From positions 6,412,062 through 6,476,061 of the forward strand of contig NC_056051.1 of assembly GCF_004379255.2 (NCBI RefSeq): a DNA stretch of 64,000 nt. Reading direction: 5' to 3'. Made by a program: the position numbers and the translations under genes. This document shows, piece after piece, positions 54,326-64,000 of this stretch. Source of the stretch: Salvia splendens (taxonomy: Eukaryota > Streptophyta > Magnoliopsida > Lamiales > Lamiaceae). Positions within the stretch are counted from its first letter, which is position 1. Every line of letters starts with the position of its first letter. Under the pieces are notes generated by a model that was given only the letters and a program-made list of their open reading frames with translations, did not search any database and was not told the origin of the DNA.

Positions 54326-55630
54326 CTAAAATTGTACCTGAAATCAACCACAACAAGGAGCCAACTCCCCCAAACTTTAGTCCACAATTAAAGATTTATA
54401 AACAAAACATGGTGAAATGAGGAAAATAGACTCAATTCCTAAGATCAACAGCTATAACATCAAATTAGGGAGATAGACTCGATCCCTATACCTTTCATCG
54501 AGCACCCAACAAACCAATTTTCAATCTCAATTAGATTGATATCTCAATCATATAGGGCAAACAGTAAGATGAACTTTAGAAAGATAGACTCAATTCCTAA
54601 AACTCAAATAAAACACTTAGCATGAATTAGGGAGATAGACTCAATCCCTATGCCCAATTCCAATGCAATTCATTCAGAAAAAGGAAGCTAGACGCAATTC
54701 CTATACCAAGCTCACATAATCAATTTATAACTCAAGTCAAGCATATTGGCATATTTCACATCTCAAGCACCATACTTCTCAAATCAACTCATATGTTCCA
54801 TAGTCTGCAAACCCATCTCAATGTCTAGCAATAATTGCATGTCCTAGGAGGTTGGAAGAGAGAAAACATACCTTGAGTGTTTAGAAGGAGAAAAATGTTG
54901 AAATTCTTGTGCTCTTTGTGTTATTGACCGAAATCCACAAATTAAACGGTGAAACTTTTCCAAATCACAAGTATAAAGGTTGGGTGGAGGAAATTGTGGG
55001 TGGGATTGAGAGAGTATTGTGGTATGAGAGGAGATTGAGAGAAACTAGTACCTTTTAGAGGAGAGCAGCGGCTGGTTGAAAGAGGAGAGAAAAAAATAAA
55101 AAAAAAATTCATACCTTAAAGAGACCTAGGGCTCGCGCAGACGGACCCGGCCGGGTTCTATTTCTGAACTAAAAATTAACCCGGCCGGGTTGCACTTTGA
55201 GAAAACTTCCTGACGCGTCCCTCCTACCCGGCCGGGTTGAATTTTTGAACTGAATATTAACCCGGCCGGGTTGCAATTTTAGACCACTTCCTGACCTCGA
55301 CTGGTTTGCAAACGGACCCGGCCGGGTTCTATTTCTGAACTAAATATTGACCCGGCCGGGTTGAACTTTTTGTGTGGTTTCTGCCGCCTAATGCATCTTT
55401 TCCTTTCCAAGCCTGCACCATACTCAAAAGAACAAAAGGAACCAAGCCCAAAACAAACAAAACAACAAAAGAACACACACACACACAAAGAAAAGAAAAA
55501 GGAACAAAAAAAAAGAAACAAGCCAAAAACAATAACCACAACCACACACAAAAACAATAAAAGTACCTACTAGGGGTTGCCTCCCCTATAGCGCAACTTT
55601 TTATCGTCGCATGCTCGACGCTTTGCAAGC
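54326..55630 (-). other. Spacer between Athila integrase and the extra ORF
   Basis: About 1.3 kb on the upstream side of the extra ORF. From the ORF outward it holds AT-rich DNA with a repeated phrase AGATAGACTCAATTCCTA (near 54430, 54583 and 54630), a CT-rich leader-like stretch (about 54960-55140), the palindrome modules (55145-55361), and A/C-rich low-complexity DNA (55410-55560). The arrangement resembles a promoter plus leader. Confidence 0.65.
55145..55361. promoter_or_regulatory. Three 46-bp paired-palindrome modules upstream of the extra ORF
   Basis: Modules at 55145-55190, 55226-55271 and 55316-55361 each hold two exact ACCCGGCCGGGT palindromes with a 22-bp spacer. Length and layout equal those in the LTR units, although the spacers differ in sequence (for example TCTATTTCTGAACTAAAAAT). 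Flanking DNA is also related (GACGCGTC lies before the module at 55226 and before the LTR block). A role as a binding-site cluster or internal promoter is inference. Confidence 0.75.
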
Positions 55631-56293
55631 TCATTGGGAGTGTTCCAAGGTGAGCACGAACACCTCCTCCTTTTGCTCATAGCTATGGAAAATCTTCAAG
55701 TTTTGGCCATTGGCCGTGAAAATTCTTCCATCATCTCCTTGAAGCTCTATGGCTCCATTCTTCATCACCGTCTTCACCTTGAACGGTCCGGACCACTTGG
55801 ACTTGAGCTTTCCGGGGAAGAGCTTCATTCGTGCATTGAAGAGTAGCACGGAATCTCCCGGGGAGAACTCCCTCTTCTCGATCATCTTGTCATGATAGTT
55901 TTTGAGACGCTCCTTATAGATGGAAGAGTTCTCAAATGCCTCATTTCTAAACTCGTCGAGAAGGTTAAGGTGGAGTTGTCTCTCCTTCCCCGCCTTGTAG
56001 TAGTCGGCATTGAATTGCTTCACCGCCCAATAAGACTTATGTTCTAGCTCCACGGGAAGATGGCAAGATTTGCCAAACACCAATTGATATGGTGACATGC
56101 CAATCGGCGTCTTGTACGCCGTCCTATATGCCCAAAGAGCATCGTCGAGCTTCATAGACCAATCCTTCCTATTGGCATTTACCATCTTCTCAAGTATCCC
56201 CTTTATCTCTCTATTAGCTAGCTCCGTTTGACCATTTGCTTGAGGATGATAGGGGGTAGTAATTCGGTGCTTGACACCAAATTTTTGTAGCAC
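55631..56293 (-). pseudogene. Athila integrase C-terminal part
   Basis: A 220-codon segment. It has the catalytic Glu region [19 protein letters not shown], then [20 protein letters not shown], the [18 protein letters not shown] block and a C-terminal domain ([30 protein letters not shown]). The frame starts after a frameshift, so its Met is not a native start. The end matches the natural end of pol. Confidence 0.92.
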
Positions 56294-56448
56294 AAGCTTG
56301 AGCCACGTATTCTTGAAGTGGGACCCCCATCGCTAATTAAAGCTCTTGGAGCTCCGAACCTCGTGAAGATGTTCTTTTGCACAAGCTAATCACGACCTTG
56401 GAGGAATTGGCGTGGGTGGGGATAGCCTCTACCCACCTTGAGACATAG

Positions 56449-57951
56449 TCAATCGCCAAGAGTATGTATGATGCCCGGATAAAGGTGGAAAGGGACCCAT
56501 AAAGTCGATCCCCCATACATCAAAAGCTCCACCTCCACTATAGTAGTTATAGGCATCTCTTTCTTCTTTGACACTCCCCCGGTCCTTTGACATTCATTGC
56601 AATGAAGCACAAATGTTTGACAATCTCCATAGATACTCGGCCAATAAAGACCGCATTGAAGCACTTTCATCGCCGTTCGGTTGGCTCCAAAATGTCCTCC
56701 ACTAGGACTAGAGTGGCATTTCCTCATCACAAGTTCCCATTCATCTTCGGGAATGCATCTTCTTATCACCATGTCGGCACACTGCCTAAACAAGAACGGC
56801 TCGTCCCAAAAGTAGAACTTGACGTCGTGGAAGAACTTCTTCTTTTGATATGCCTTGTACTCTTCGGGGATGACTCGTGCCACCAAAAAGTTCACAATAT
56901 CAGCGTACCACGGAGATGAGCCTTGAGCAAAGAAAAGATGCTCATCGGGAAATTCTTCATTGATGGGCAGCTTCAGATTTTCACCTTCAAAACAGTGCTC
57001 CAATCTTGATAAGTGGTCAGCCACCACATTCTCGCATCCCTTCCGGTCCCGGATCTCTAAATCAAATTCCTGCAGTAAAAGGACCCATCTTATCAACCTC
57101 GGCTTGGCATCCACCTTGGCAAATAGGTGGCGGATGCCGGCATGGTCTGTGAACACAATAGTCTTCGCCCCGATGAGGTAGGGACAAAACTTGTCGAACG
57201 AGTATACAACCGCCAACATCTCCTTTTCTGTAGTAGTATAATTTGTCTGTGCCGGATCCATTGTTCGGCTTGCATAGTAGATCACCCTGAATACCTTGTC
57301 TCTTTTCTGCCCCAAAGCCGATCCCACGGCTATGTCACTTGCATCACACATTATCTCGAACGGCTGTGACCAATCCGGTGAGATGAGCACGGGCGCACTC
57401 ACAAGCGCCTTCTTCAATGTCTCGAATGCCTGCACACATTCAAGAGAAAATTCAAACTTTACATCCTTGGCAAGTAAATGACATAAAGGCCTTGCTATCT
57501 TAGAGAAATCCTTAATAAAACGCCTGTAAAACCCGGCGTGTCCAAGGAAACTCCTCACAGCCTTCTCATTGGATGGTGGTGGCAACTGCTCAATCGCCAC
57601 GATCTTGGCCCTGTCCACCTCGAGTCCTCCTGCAGAGATCTTGTGCCCAAGCACAATACCGTCTCTCACCATAAAATGACACTTCTCCCAGTTGAGCACC
57701 AAGTTTGTTTCTTCACACCTCTGCAAAACACGGGTTAGATTTTCTAAACAATGATCAAAGGAACTACCATAGACGGAGAAGTCGTCCATAAATACTTCCA
57801 TAATATCTTCCACCATGTCGTGAAAGATGGACATCATGCACCTTTGGAAGGTGGCTGGGGCATTGCACAGGCCAAATGACATTCTCCTGAAAGCATAGAC
57901 ACCATAAGGACAAATAAAAGCAAATTTATACTGATCCTCTGGGGCAATCAA
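56449..57951 (-). pseudogene. Athila RT (main part), RNase H, integrase zinc domain
   Basis: A 500-codon segment following a TAG in RT. The RT palm carries FMDDFSVYG (the catalytic Asp pair), preceded by FRRMSFGLCNAPATFQRCM. RNase H shows MCDASDIAVGSALGQK, TTTEKEMLAVVYSFDKF and FTDHAGIRHL. The integrase HHCC zinc finger is intact (HSSPSGGHFGANRTAMKVL, CNECQR). A frameshift near 56540 diverts the frame before the integrase core (a FDVWGIDFMGPF-like segment is readable out of frame). Two more shifts are apparent between about 56390 and 56300. The integrase core is therefore inactive. Confidence 0.93.
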
Positions 57952-57954
57952 GAT

Positions 57955-59487
57955 CTAATTATATCCGGAGTAGCCATCTAGAAAGCAATAATACTCATAC
58001 CCCGCCAACCTATCTAACATCTGGTCAATGAATGGGAGGGGAAAATGGTCTTTCCTAGTCGCAGCATTTATGGCTCTATAATCTATGCATACTCTCCACC
58101 CGGTCACCAACCTAGTGGCTATCATTTCATCATCTCCCCCTTTCACTACTGTCATTCCCCCTTTCTTAGCTACCACTTGGGTAGGACTTACCCAATCACT
58201 GTCCGATATAGCATAAACAATCCCGGCATCTAACCACTTCAACACCTCCTTCCTAACAACATCTTGCATTATGGGGTTAAGTCTCCTTTGGTTTTGAGCT
58301 TTGGGTTTAGACCCCTCTTCTAAGAGAATTCTATGCATACAAACAGTAGGACTTATCCCCTTAAGGTCCGAGATAGACCACCCAATTGCACCCCTATGCT
58401 TCCTAAGCACTCTCAGCAATTTATCAAGTTCATTAGTATTGAGTGAGGATGATACAATTACCGGATAAGTAGCATTCTCCCCGAGAAATGTATACTTAAG
58501 GTGTGAAGGCAACGGCTTAAGCTCCTCTTTCTTCTCTTCTTTCTTCTCCTCCTCATTCGGATCCCTTAATGGCTGGAATTTCTGTCGAAACTTTGGGACT
58601 TCTTCAGCCGAGTTAAGAGCCCCTACAAAATTCAATAAATCATCATTAGGCTCAATAACATCAGTATAATAAGAAGAAAAGATAGATTGCGATAGGCATC
58701 GCTCCAATTGATCTTGTGGGGAGATGGCTCGGGCCACCCCTCTCACACAGTCATCGACCACTTCAACCATGTTGCAGTGCTCCACTCTCTTTGCATCCTC
58801 GTCATCATGTCTCTGCATTGCATTGTAGATAGAAAATGTGACGCTTTCATCATTGAGTCGGAGTGTGAGCTCTCCCTTCTGCACATCAATCATTGCCCTC
58901 CCTGTAGCGAGGAAAGGTCTTCCCAGGATAAGAGGAACATTCTGGTCTTCCTCCATATCAAGCACCACGAAATCCACGGGAAATATGAAGTCATTGACTT
59001 TGACGAGTATATCTTCAACAATCCCCCTAGGATACGACACAGATCGGTCGGCCATCTGGAGTGTGATGGTAGTGGGCCTCAGTGTCCCAATCTTCAACTT
59101 CTGAAAGAATGAGAACGGCATAAGATTAATGCTCGCTCCCAAATCACATAGAGCCTTGCCCACTTGGCTATCCCCCACGATGCATGATATAGTGAAGCTT
59201 CCAGGGTCTTTCATCTTAGCGGGCAACTTCTTCTGGATAATAGCACTGCAGCTCTCTGTCAGATTGACGGTCTCGTGCTCCACCCACCTCCGCTTCTTGG
59301 AGATCACTTCCTTAAAAATTTTTGCATAGCTAGGCATTTGCTGTAACGCCTCTACCAACGGAATGTTGATGTGCACCTTTCTGAATATGTCAAGAAACCT
59401 AGAGATCCTCTTCCACTGCTCTTCTTCTTCCACCACCTCTTCTACAACCGTCTCTTCTCTAGAGATCCCCTCCTTCTCTGTAGGCAT
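57955..59487 (-). pseudogene. Athila protease and N-terminal RT
   Basis: A 510-codon segment in frame with gag. The aspartic protease reads CDLGASINLMPFSFFQKL, with Leu after the catalytic Asp as is usual for Athila-type proteins, then LILGRPFLATGRAMIDV. RT begins at KGISPTVCMHRILLEE, through KAQNQRRLNP and RVCIDYRAINAATRKDHFPL, to FLDGYSGYN, where a TAG (57955-57957) replaces the Gln expected before ILIAPEDQ. A single C-to-T change would explain it. Confidence 0.92.
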
Positions 59488-59577
59488 GGTTGGGCCTTCA
59501 TAGCTCTTTCCACTCCTAAGATTGATGGCTTTGCAATCCTTAAAGTCTGTAGGATTTACAACCGTCTGTGACGGAAA

Positions 59578-61083
59578 TTAGCCCAGTTGATGCTGAATAC
59601 CCACGGCCAGTGAAATCTGGCTCATCTGGTTATCGATGCTCTTCATGTGAATATCCAGGTCATTCACATTAGCTTCAACCTGCACTAGCCGTTTGTTGGA
59701 GTCCTTCATGCACTCTCCCGTTTGCTTCATAAAGGCCATTAACACATCTTTCAGCTCATCCTTCTTCGGTTCTACGATTTGGCCATTTGATACCTGGAAT
59801 CCGGGTGGTGGTTGCAGGGCATTATTCGGGTTCCCGTAGGACAAGTTGGGATGCACCTTGTTCCCATAGTGGTTGTATTTGCCTCCTCCTTGGTTGGGGC
59901 GGTAATTGTTGAAATTTCTGTTGTTGCCACCTTGATGAACGTAGTTCACATCTTCGACTCCTGGTTGCATCTCAGTCCCAACCTGACTCGTTCCCATATA
60001 CCCAAGCTTGTCAGTTATGAATTCCAGCTGCTTGGATATTGCATCCATTCTATCATTATCGGAGGTGGACGCCACCCTATAAGATTTGCCTCTGTCGTTT
60101 CTCCATCCATCATCATTTGAAGCCACCCTCTCAATCACTTCAAGTGCTTCAGCTTCCCCCAATTTCAAGAGAGATCCTCCGGCGCTCATGTTTAGTTCAC
60201 GCATTGCTTCCAGCGTGCCTCCCCTGTAGAAGGTTAAGATCTGTTGTCCCGGAGTTAGCCCGTGATTGGGGCATCTTCTCATCAGCTGCTTGAACCTTTT
60301 CCACGCCTCCATGATATTCTCCTGAGGGTGCATCTTGTATTGAATGACCTCAGCTTGGCGTTTGAGTGCCTCGCTAGGTGGATAGTATTTCTCCAAGAAC
60401 AACTCCACCATTGCATCCCATGTGGGCACAGAGTTAGGACCCATGCTGTCATACCAGTCCTTTGCATCATCCTTCAAAGAGAATGGGAATAATCTGAGGC
60501 GAACTTGCTCATCTGTGACCCCGTTCGCCTTCACTGTATTGCTGATCTGTATAAACTTGGTGAGGTGCTTGTTGGCATCTTCTGAGCCTGTCCCACCAAA
60601 TGTATTTGCTTCTGCCCTGTCTATCAACCCCGGCCTCAATTCGAAACTGTTGGCTGCTATCCCCGCATTGTTGACAGGGGGATTAGTGACCTGTCTGTAG
60701 GCAAACTGATTCTGTACGGGCACTGGCCTCACATTCTGCTCATCCAATTGCCTCTGCATATCAGCCAACTGCAGACGGAGTGCACGAATGACAGGATCCT
60801 CATTGTTGTTCTTCTCCCCGTTATCCATTAGAATTGGGGAATGAGGCTCGTACTGGATAGGTGATGGAGGTGGAGATGGAGTGGGTGATGGAGTTCTCTG
60901 AATAGGAGAAGGTAGTCGCCTATGAGCGGGTGAAGAAACCCGATTCCTTTGGTTTAACCTTCTCTGTGCGTTCCTCCTTCTGTTGGTTGCTTCGATCTCG
61001 GGATCGATAGGCTCTAAAGGTGGACCTTTAGAACGCGTGTGCATACAACGTGAACAAGGAAACACATCTATTAGAGCACTCAA
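59578..61083 (-). CDS. Athila Gag
   Basis: A 501-codon frame. The N-terminus is basic and proline-rich (PSPIQRTPSPTPSPPPSP). Retrotrans_gag lies at about residues 185-290 (LRLFPFSLKDDAKDWYDSM, WDAMVELFLEKYYPP, MEAWKRFKQLMRRCPNHG, LTFYRGG). An Asn/Gly-rich linker and a C-terminal helical segment (MKSIDNQMSQISLAVG) follow. The TAA at 59578-59580 is in frame with the protease frame, which continues FPSQTVVNPTDFKDCKAINL, so TAA probably replaced a CAA. The first codons (MSALIDVFPCSRCMHTRSKG) may precede the native start at MHTRSKG. Confidence 0.93.
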   Translation of the reverse strand: MSALIDVFPCSRCMHTRSKGPPLEPIDPEIEATNRRRNAQRRLNQRNRVSSPAHRRLPSPIQRTPSPTPSPPPSPIQYEPHSPILMDNGEKNNNEDPVIRALRLQLADMQRQLDEQNVRPVPVQNQFAYRQVTNPPVNNAGIAANSFELRPGLIDRAEANTFGGTGSEDANKHLTKFIQISNTVKANGVTDEQVRLRLFPFSLKDDAKDWYDSMGPNSVPTWDAMVELFLEKYYPPSEALKRQAEVIQYKMHPQENIMEAWKRFKQLMRRCPNHGLTPGQQILTFYRGGTLEAMRELNMSAGGSLLKLGEAEALEVIERVASNDDGWRNDRGKSYRVASTSDNDRMDAISKQLEFITDKLGYMGTSQVGTEMQPGVEDVNYVHQGGNNRNFNNYRPNQGGGKYNHYGNKVHPNLSYGNPNNALQPPPGFQVSNGQIVEPKKDELKDVLMAFMKQTGECMKDSNKRLVQVEANVNDLDIHMKSIDNQMSQISLAVGIQHQLG

Positions 61084-61169
61084 AATAAAAAGTAAAAATA
61101 AAGCAAGTAAAATCTAGACTAGTAATCTCAATTATTATCACGATATTAAGCTATAATGACACCCAATTG

Positions 61170-61187
61170 TCCCCGGCAACGGCGCCA
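61170..61187 (-). other. Athila PBS (tRNA-Asp type)
   Basis: The minus-strand TGGCGCCGTTGCCGGGGA is the PBS typical of Athila and related gypsy elements, complementary to the 3' end of tRNA-Asp. It lies 6 bp from the LTR. Confidence 0.92.
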
Positions 61188-61193
61188 AAAACT

Positions 61194-62519
61194 TGACTCA
61201 ACTTATTTTAACACAAGTAGTACCCGCAAGTGTACGGGGCTAGTGTAGCAATCAGTAAGCAAGAGTATCGTATCCCACAGAGACAATTTTGTATCAGCTT
61301 AACTACCACGAACAAAGATCAACTACTATCTAGACAATCAAGTGCACTTTTGTTTGTTCTAACAACTAATAAAAGCATATAATAAGCAAGTATCAATTAA
61401 GGACTAGAAAAGGCGGTGCGATAATGATATGAGAGATAATATGGAGAAAATGTAGAACTCAAGGATCCGATGCACAATTCCAAGCTCTTATCCAATTGAT
61501 TCGCCTTAACTTTTGGTGTCTCTAGAGTTACTAAGTCAACCACGATTATAGATTAAACCCCCTCCCGAGGTGAGAAACCTGTAGATTAGATGCTAGAATT
61601 GAAGTCCCCTTCTAATCCTAAAACCTCTAACTCCCAAAAGTTTGATTAGGTTAATGACCTCACTCAAAACCTCAACTCTCCCGAGTTCTATTGTATTAAG
61701 GTGTGATTTATTCTTCTTTCCTTATTAACTATTTCATCTCCCGATTAATCTAATTAATCCTACACAATCAAGTGGTGATCAAGCAATTGAAAGGAATAAA
61801 CCCAAGAATAATCAAATAACTACAAGAGCAAGGCAAGAACAAAATCAATCGGATAAAAACTATGAAATTAGTGCATCATCACCAAAAATTCTACAAGAAA
61901 TGTTTAGCTACTCATGTTCATGATAAAAAAACCATGTTCAACACATAGGAATTCAACAAAAACATGAATTAAAGATACTAAGTACTCCTGTGAAATCGAT
62001 CTATGGAATGAAGCTTCAATCTTCCGATGTGGACTCTTCAAGCTTCAAATCTCTCTCTCCAAAGTGTTCTTGGGGGCTGTGGTAGGTGTGGTAGGCGGTA
62101 GGTGTCGTGTGTCTCGAACCCTAGGCTTTTTCTCTATTTCATACACTTCAAAAATTGCGTTTTCAGCTTTCAGACGCGTCAAGCTACAGTACCCGGCCGG
62201 GTTGAATTGTTATACTGGAAATATACCCGGCCGGGTCACCTTTTCAGACTCCTTGCTGGCCTCAGGCTCTACCCGGCCGGGTTGAATTATTGTACTGTAA
62301 ATTCACCCGGCCGGGTCCCTCTTGTCGTCCCTCTCCTGCCTCTGAACGCTTTTTGCCCCATTTTCTCCTCTTTTCAGCTATCATTCCTATAACACTCAAC
62401 AAAACACATAAAACTCCAGAGGGTAGAATAATCGGTTAGATGAAGACAATTCCGAGTGATAAAATTGACATTTAGCACTTCAACATACCAATTACACCTA
62501 TGAAAATATGAGTTTGTCA
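61194..62519 (-). repeat. Athila 5' LTR, 1326 bp, single-unit form
   Basis: It starts TGACTCAACTTATTTTAACA and ends GAGTTTGTCA in plus orientation. It comprises 86 bp, one 1100-bp unit (61280-62379) and 140 bp. The left 86 bp are identical to 28858-28943. The right flank differs at about three sites from 51548-51690. Confidence 0.95.
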
Positions 62520-62524
62520 GTGGT
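62520..62524. repeat. Target-site duplication GTGGT, right copy
   Basis: Matches 28853-28857. Confidence 0.93.
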
Positions 62525-63344
62525 GTAGTTTTTGGGTTATAAGTCTTCTTTGTCATTTACTGGTCGAGTTTGGCCTTATCGTGTCGACCCGATACAAACT
62601 ATATATATTTGGGATGTTGTATGTAATATTGTTGTCGCTACTGCACCTATAATATCTTTTGCAATTTTGCAATAAAGTGAACCAATTAGCCCCAAATTGT
62701 ACCTTAAATGGCATTATTTAGTGGCTAATTTTGTTAATTACATCTAATAAGGAGAGCCTTTCATGGGCTTTTGTATTATAATAACAGGTTTACTTATTGT
62801 TTGGTGTTAGGGTTCGACCTTATCATGTTTTGTTGTTATCGTAGTAGACCATTATATATTTATATGTATCATGGAGTTGGAACTGAAATGGACTCAGTTT
62901 TGTAGATGTATCACAACGGTAAGAAATGAGCTCTTTTTTTTAGAAAAAAAGGAAGTAAAATGCAATCTTGTTCTAGTTTATAATGTTAAATTACTTTTTA
63001 GGATTACCATACTTCTGCAATAATTTTCACACCTAACATTTTCTCACTTAAGAGTTCAGAGTTGAGAATGTGATCTTGTTTAGTTTATAATGTTAGTCTA
63101 CATTCGTGTTTTGTGATTATCTGGTCATGTTCGTGTCCAAGGTTTCTTTATCGTATTGTGTTCAGATTTGACTTTATCATGTCAACCTATGTCAGGTGTA
63201 GCTAGTATATATATTTTGGGATGTTCTCTATGATATCTTTCTAAACGATAATGTCAATCTACATCTTGTTCATGTTCGTTTTTAATTTTATCTTATTGTG
63301 TGTTGTTCGAGTTTGGCCTTATCATGTCGTCGAGTATATATATA
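62525..63344. other. F-box 3' flank continued
   Basis: Positions 62525-62790 match 11085-11290 closely (GTAGTTTTTGGGTTATA, CCAATTAGCCCCAAATT, GGAGAGCC), completing the 3' flank of the fragment at 28565. The rest repeats the flank phrases seen at 14840-15060 and 25070-26150. Confidence 0.75.
63000..63083 (+). pseudogene. F-box C-terminal fragment
   Basis: About 85 bp match the end of the fragment at 14410-14836 (AGGATTACCATACTTCTGC, then the FSLKS...ENVI-like terminus). Only the last roughly 25 codons remain. Confidence 0.65.
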
Positions 63345-63725
63345 TATATAGGGTTTTGATCCATGCAAAATCATTCTTAATACAAAAATGCAGAACCAAA
63401 AGTCATTTTTAGGTCATTGTAAGCTTATTTTTACGTCATTATAATAAGGATGACATGAAATGCAGAACCAAGCATACAAAAGTCATTTTAGGAAAATGAT
63501 CAATACAAAAATTGATCCTAATACAAAATCCAGACCAAACCATGACCATGAGATTTGACAATCTAATGGTCAATAATTAAACAAAAACACGGAGGGTCAT
63601 TATAAAGTAGTTTTAGGTCATATTATAAACTTCGTGTTGGGGTCATGTTAAGATCTTTTTATGTAATCCTTATTATAATGAACATTGGACTAAAAAGCTG
63701 CGAAAGACCTTAACGCACCCCTATA
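63345..63725. mobile_element. MITE-like element bounded by TA microsatellites
   Basis: It begins after a TA run with TATATATAGGGTTTTGATCC and ends CACCCCTATATATATA, so the ends are inverted (ATAGGG and CCCTAT) within TA-rich targets. The internal phrase AGGTCATT recurs. The class is not certain. Confidence 0.5.
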
Positions 63726-63743
63726 TATATATATATATATATA
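63722..63743. repeat. (TA)n microsatellite
   Basis: About ten TA dinucleotides. A shorter run lies at about 63330-63350. Confidence 0.85.
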
Positions 63744-64000
63744 GGAGCATTATTCTCCTATTCAACACTAAGATCCTTTGTTCTTCTTATTATTAGTCGT
63801 TAGATCTTATGCATCAACGGCCCAGATTGATGCTACGAATTTGTCTCAGTGTTGCATTATAGAGCATGTGTTTATGCATTATAAGGGTATTATTGTCAGT
63901 CGGCAAAAATGAACCGCCAGAATTTGGTAAGTCCGAAATTGTTGGGATTTGAAACCTTCCGTCTCTTCATTCTCTCTCATTCAACACTGTCTAATCCCTC
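63744..64000. other. Second TA-bounded element, cut by window end
   Basis: It starts TATAGGAGCATTATTCTCC directly after the TA run, similar in style to the previous element. It holds GCATCAACGGCCCAGATTGATG, which is partly self-complementary. No coding signal was seen. Confidence 0.4.

Larger units (their letters stand above)
28858..62519 (-). mobile_element. Athila-like Ty3/gypsy element, 33.7 kb, with a 3' LTR expanded by tandem repeats
   Basis: Minus-strand order: 5' LTR 62519-61194, tRNA-Asp-type PBS, gag, protease, RT, RNase H, integrase, a long spacer with palindrome modules, an extra 452-codon ORF, polypurine tract, 3' LTR 51690-28858. RT before integrase is the gypsy order. The Asp-type PBS, the DLGASINLMP protease and the extra ORF after pol fit the Athila lineage. 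One GTGGT TSD flanks the whole. The 224 bp of LTR outside the repeated unit differ at about three sites between the two ends, so it is young. The 3' LTR holds 13 tandem units, a MITE and an 8.1-kb TR-GAG insertion. Confidence 0.92.

Overview
The window is nuclear DNA of a flowering plant, most likely a eudicot. It is AT-rich and holds stacked Ty1/copia and Ty3/gypsy LTR retrotransposons, a Stowaway MITE, and a decayed cluster of F-box genes with plant-type F-box-associated (FBA) domains. No intact host gene was found. Lineage names rest on motif recognition without a database search.

Layout. (1) 1-8025: a minus-strand Copia element (Copia-1) with a 1306-bp LTR, a 1.9-kb leader containing a GC-rich island, and gag-pol broken by one in-frame stop and one frameshift. 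It sits in the tail of an older plus-strand gypsy-like remnant (8026-8563). (2) About 8.6-28.9 kb: a tandem family of F-box/FBA genes, all pseudogenes. F-box 1 is at 9869-11040, F-box 2 at 12652-13522, a C-terminal fragment at 14410-14836, and F-box 3 at 15461-25065. F-box 3 is split by an 8576-bp Copia composite (15982-24557, TSD TGGAC) with three LTRs and two internal regions. Both internal regions lack most of RT and all of RNase H. LTR1 of that composite carries a nested solo LTR. Copia gag/LTR debris lies at 26.5-28.56 kb.

(3) 28858-62519: a 33.7-kb insertion of one Athila-like Ty3/gypsy element (minus strand, TSD GTGGT) into the 3' flank of another F-box fragment. Its 5' LTR (61194-62519) is an ordinary 1326 bp. 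Its 3' LTR (28858-51690) has been blown up by 13 head-to-tail copies of a 1100-bp segment that makes up most of the LTR: a satellite array born inside an LTR. The left and middle units are near-uniform; the last six alternate between two types, forming a young dimeric higher-order repeat. A Stowaway MITE sits in unit 10. A very young 8086-bp gypsy derivative that encodes only Gag (TR-GAG type, 986 codons, TSD GCTAT) has inserted at the array edge.

The Athila body carries gag, protease-RT-RNase H-integrase with several inactivating lesions, and an intact 452-codon ORF downstream of pol. A 46-bp module (two 12-bp palindromes ACCCGGCCGGGT separated by 22 bp) occurs twice in every LTR unit and three more times upstream of that extra ORF. 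(4) 62520-64000: F-box 3' flank again, another F-box fragment, and MITE-like DNA bounded by TA microsatellites.

Relative order of events inferred from nesting: F-box amplification and decay; Copia composite and Athila insertions; tandem growth of the Athila LTR; MITE and TR-GAG insertions.
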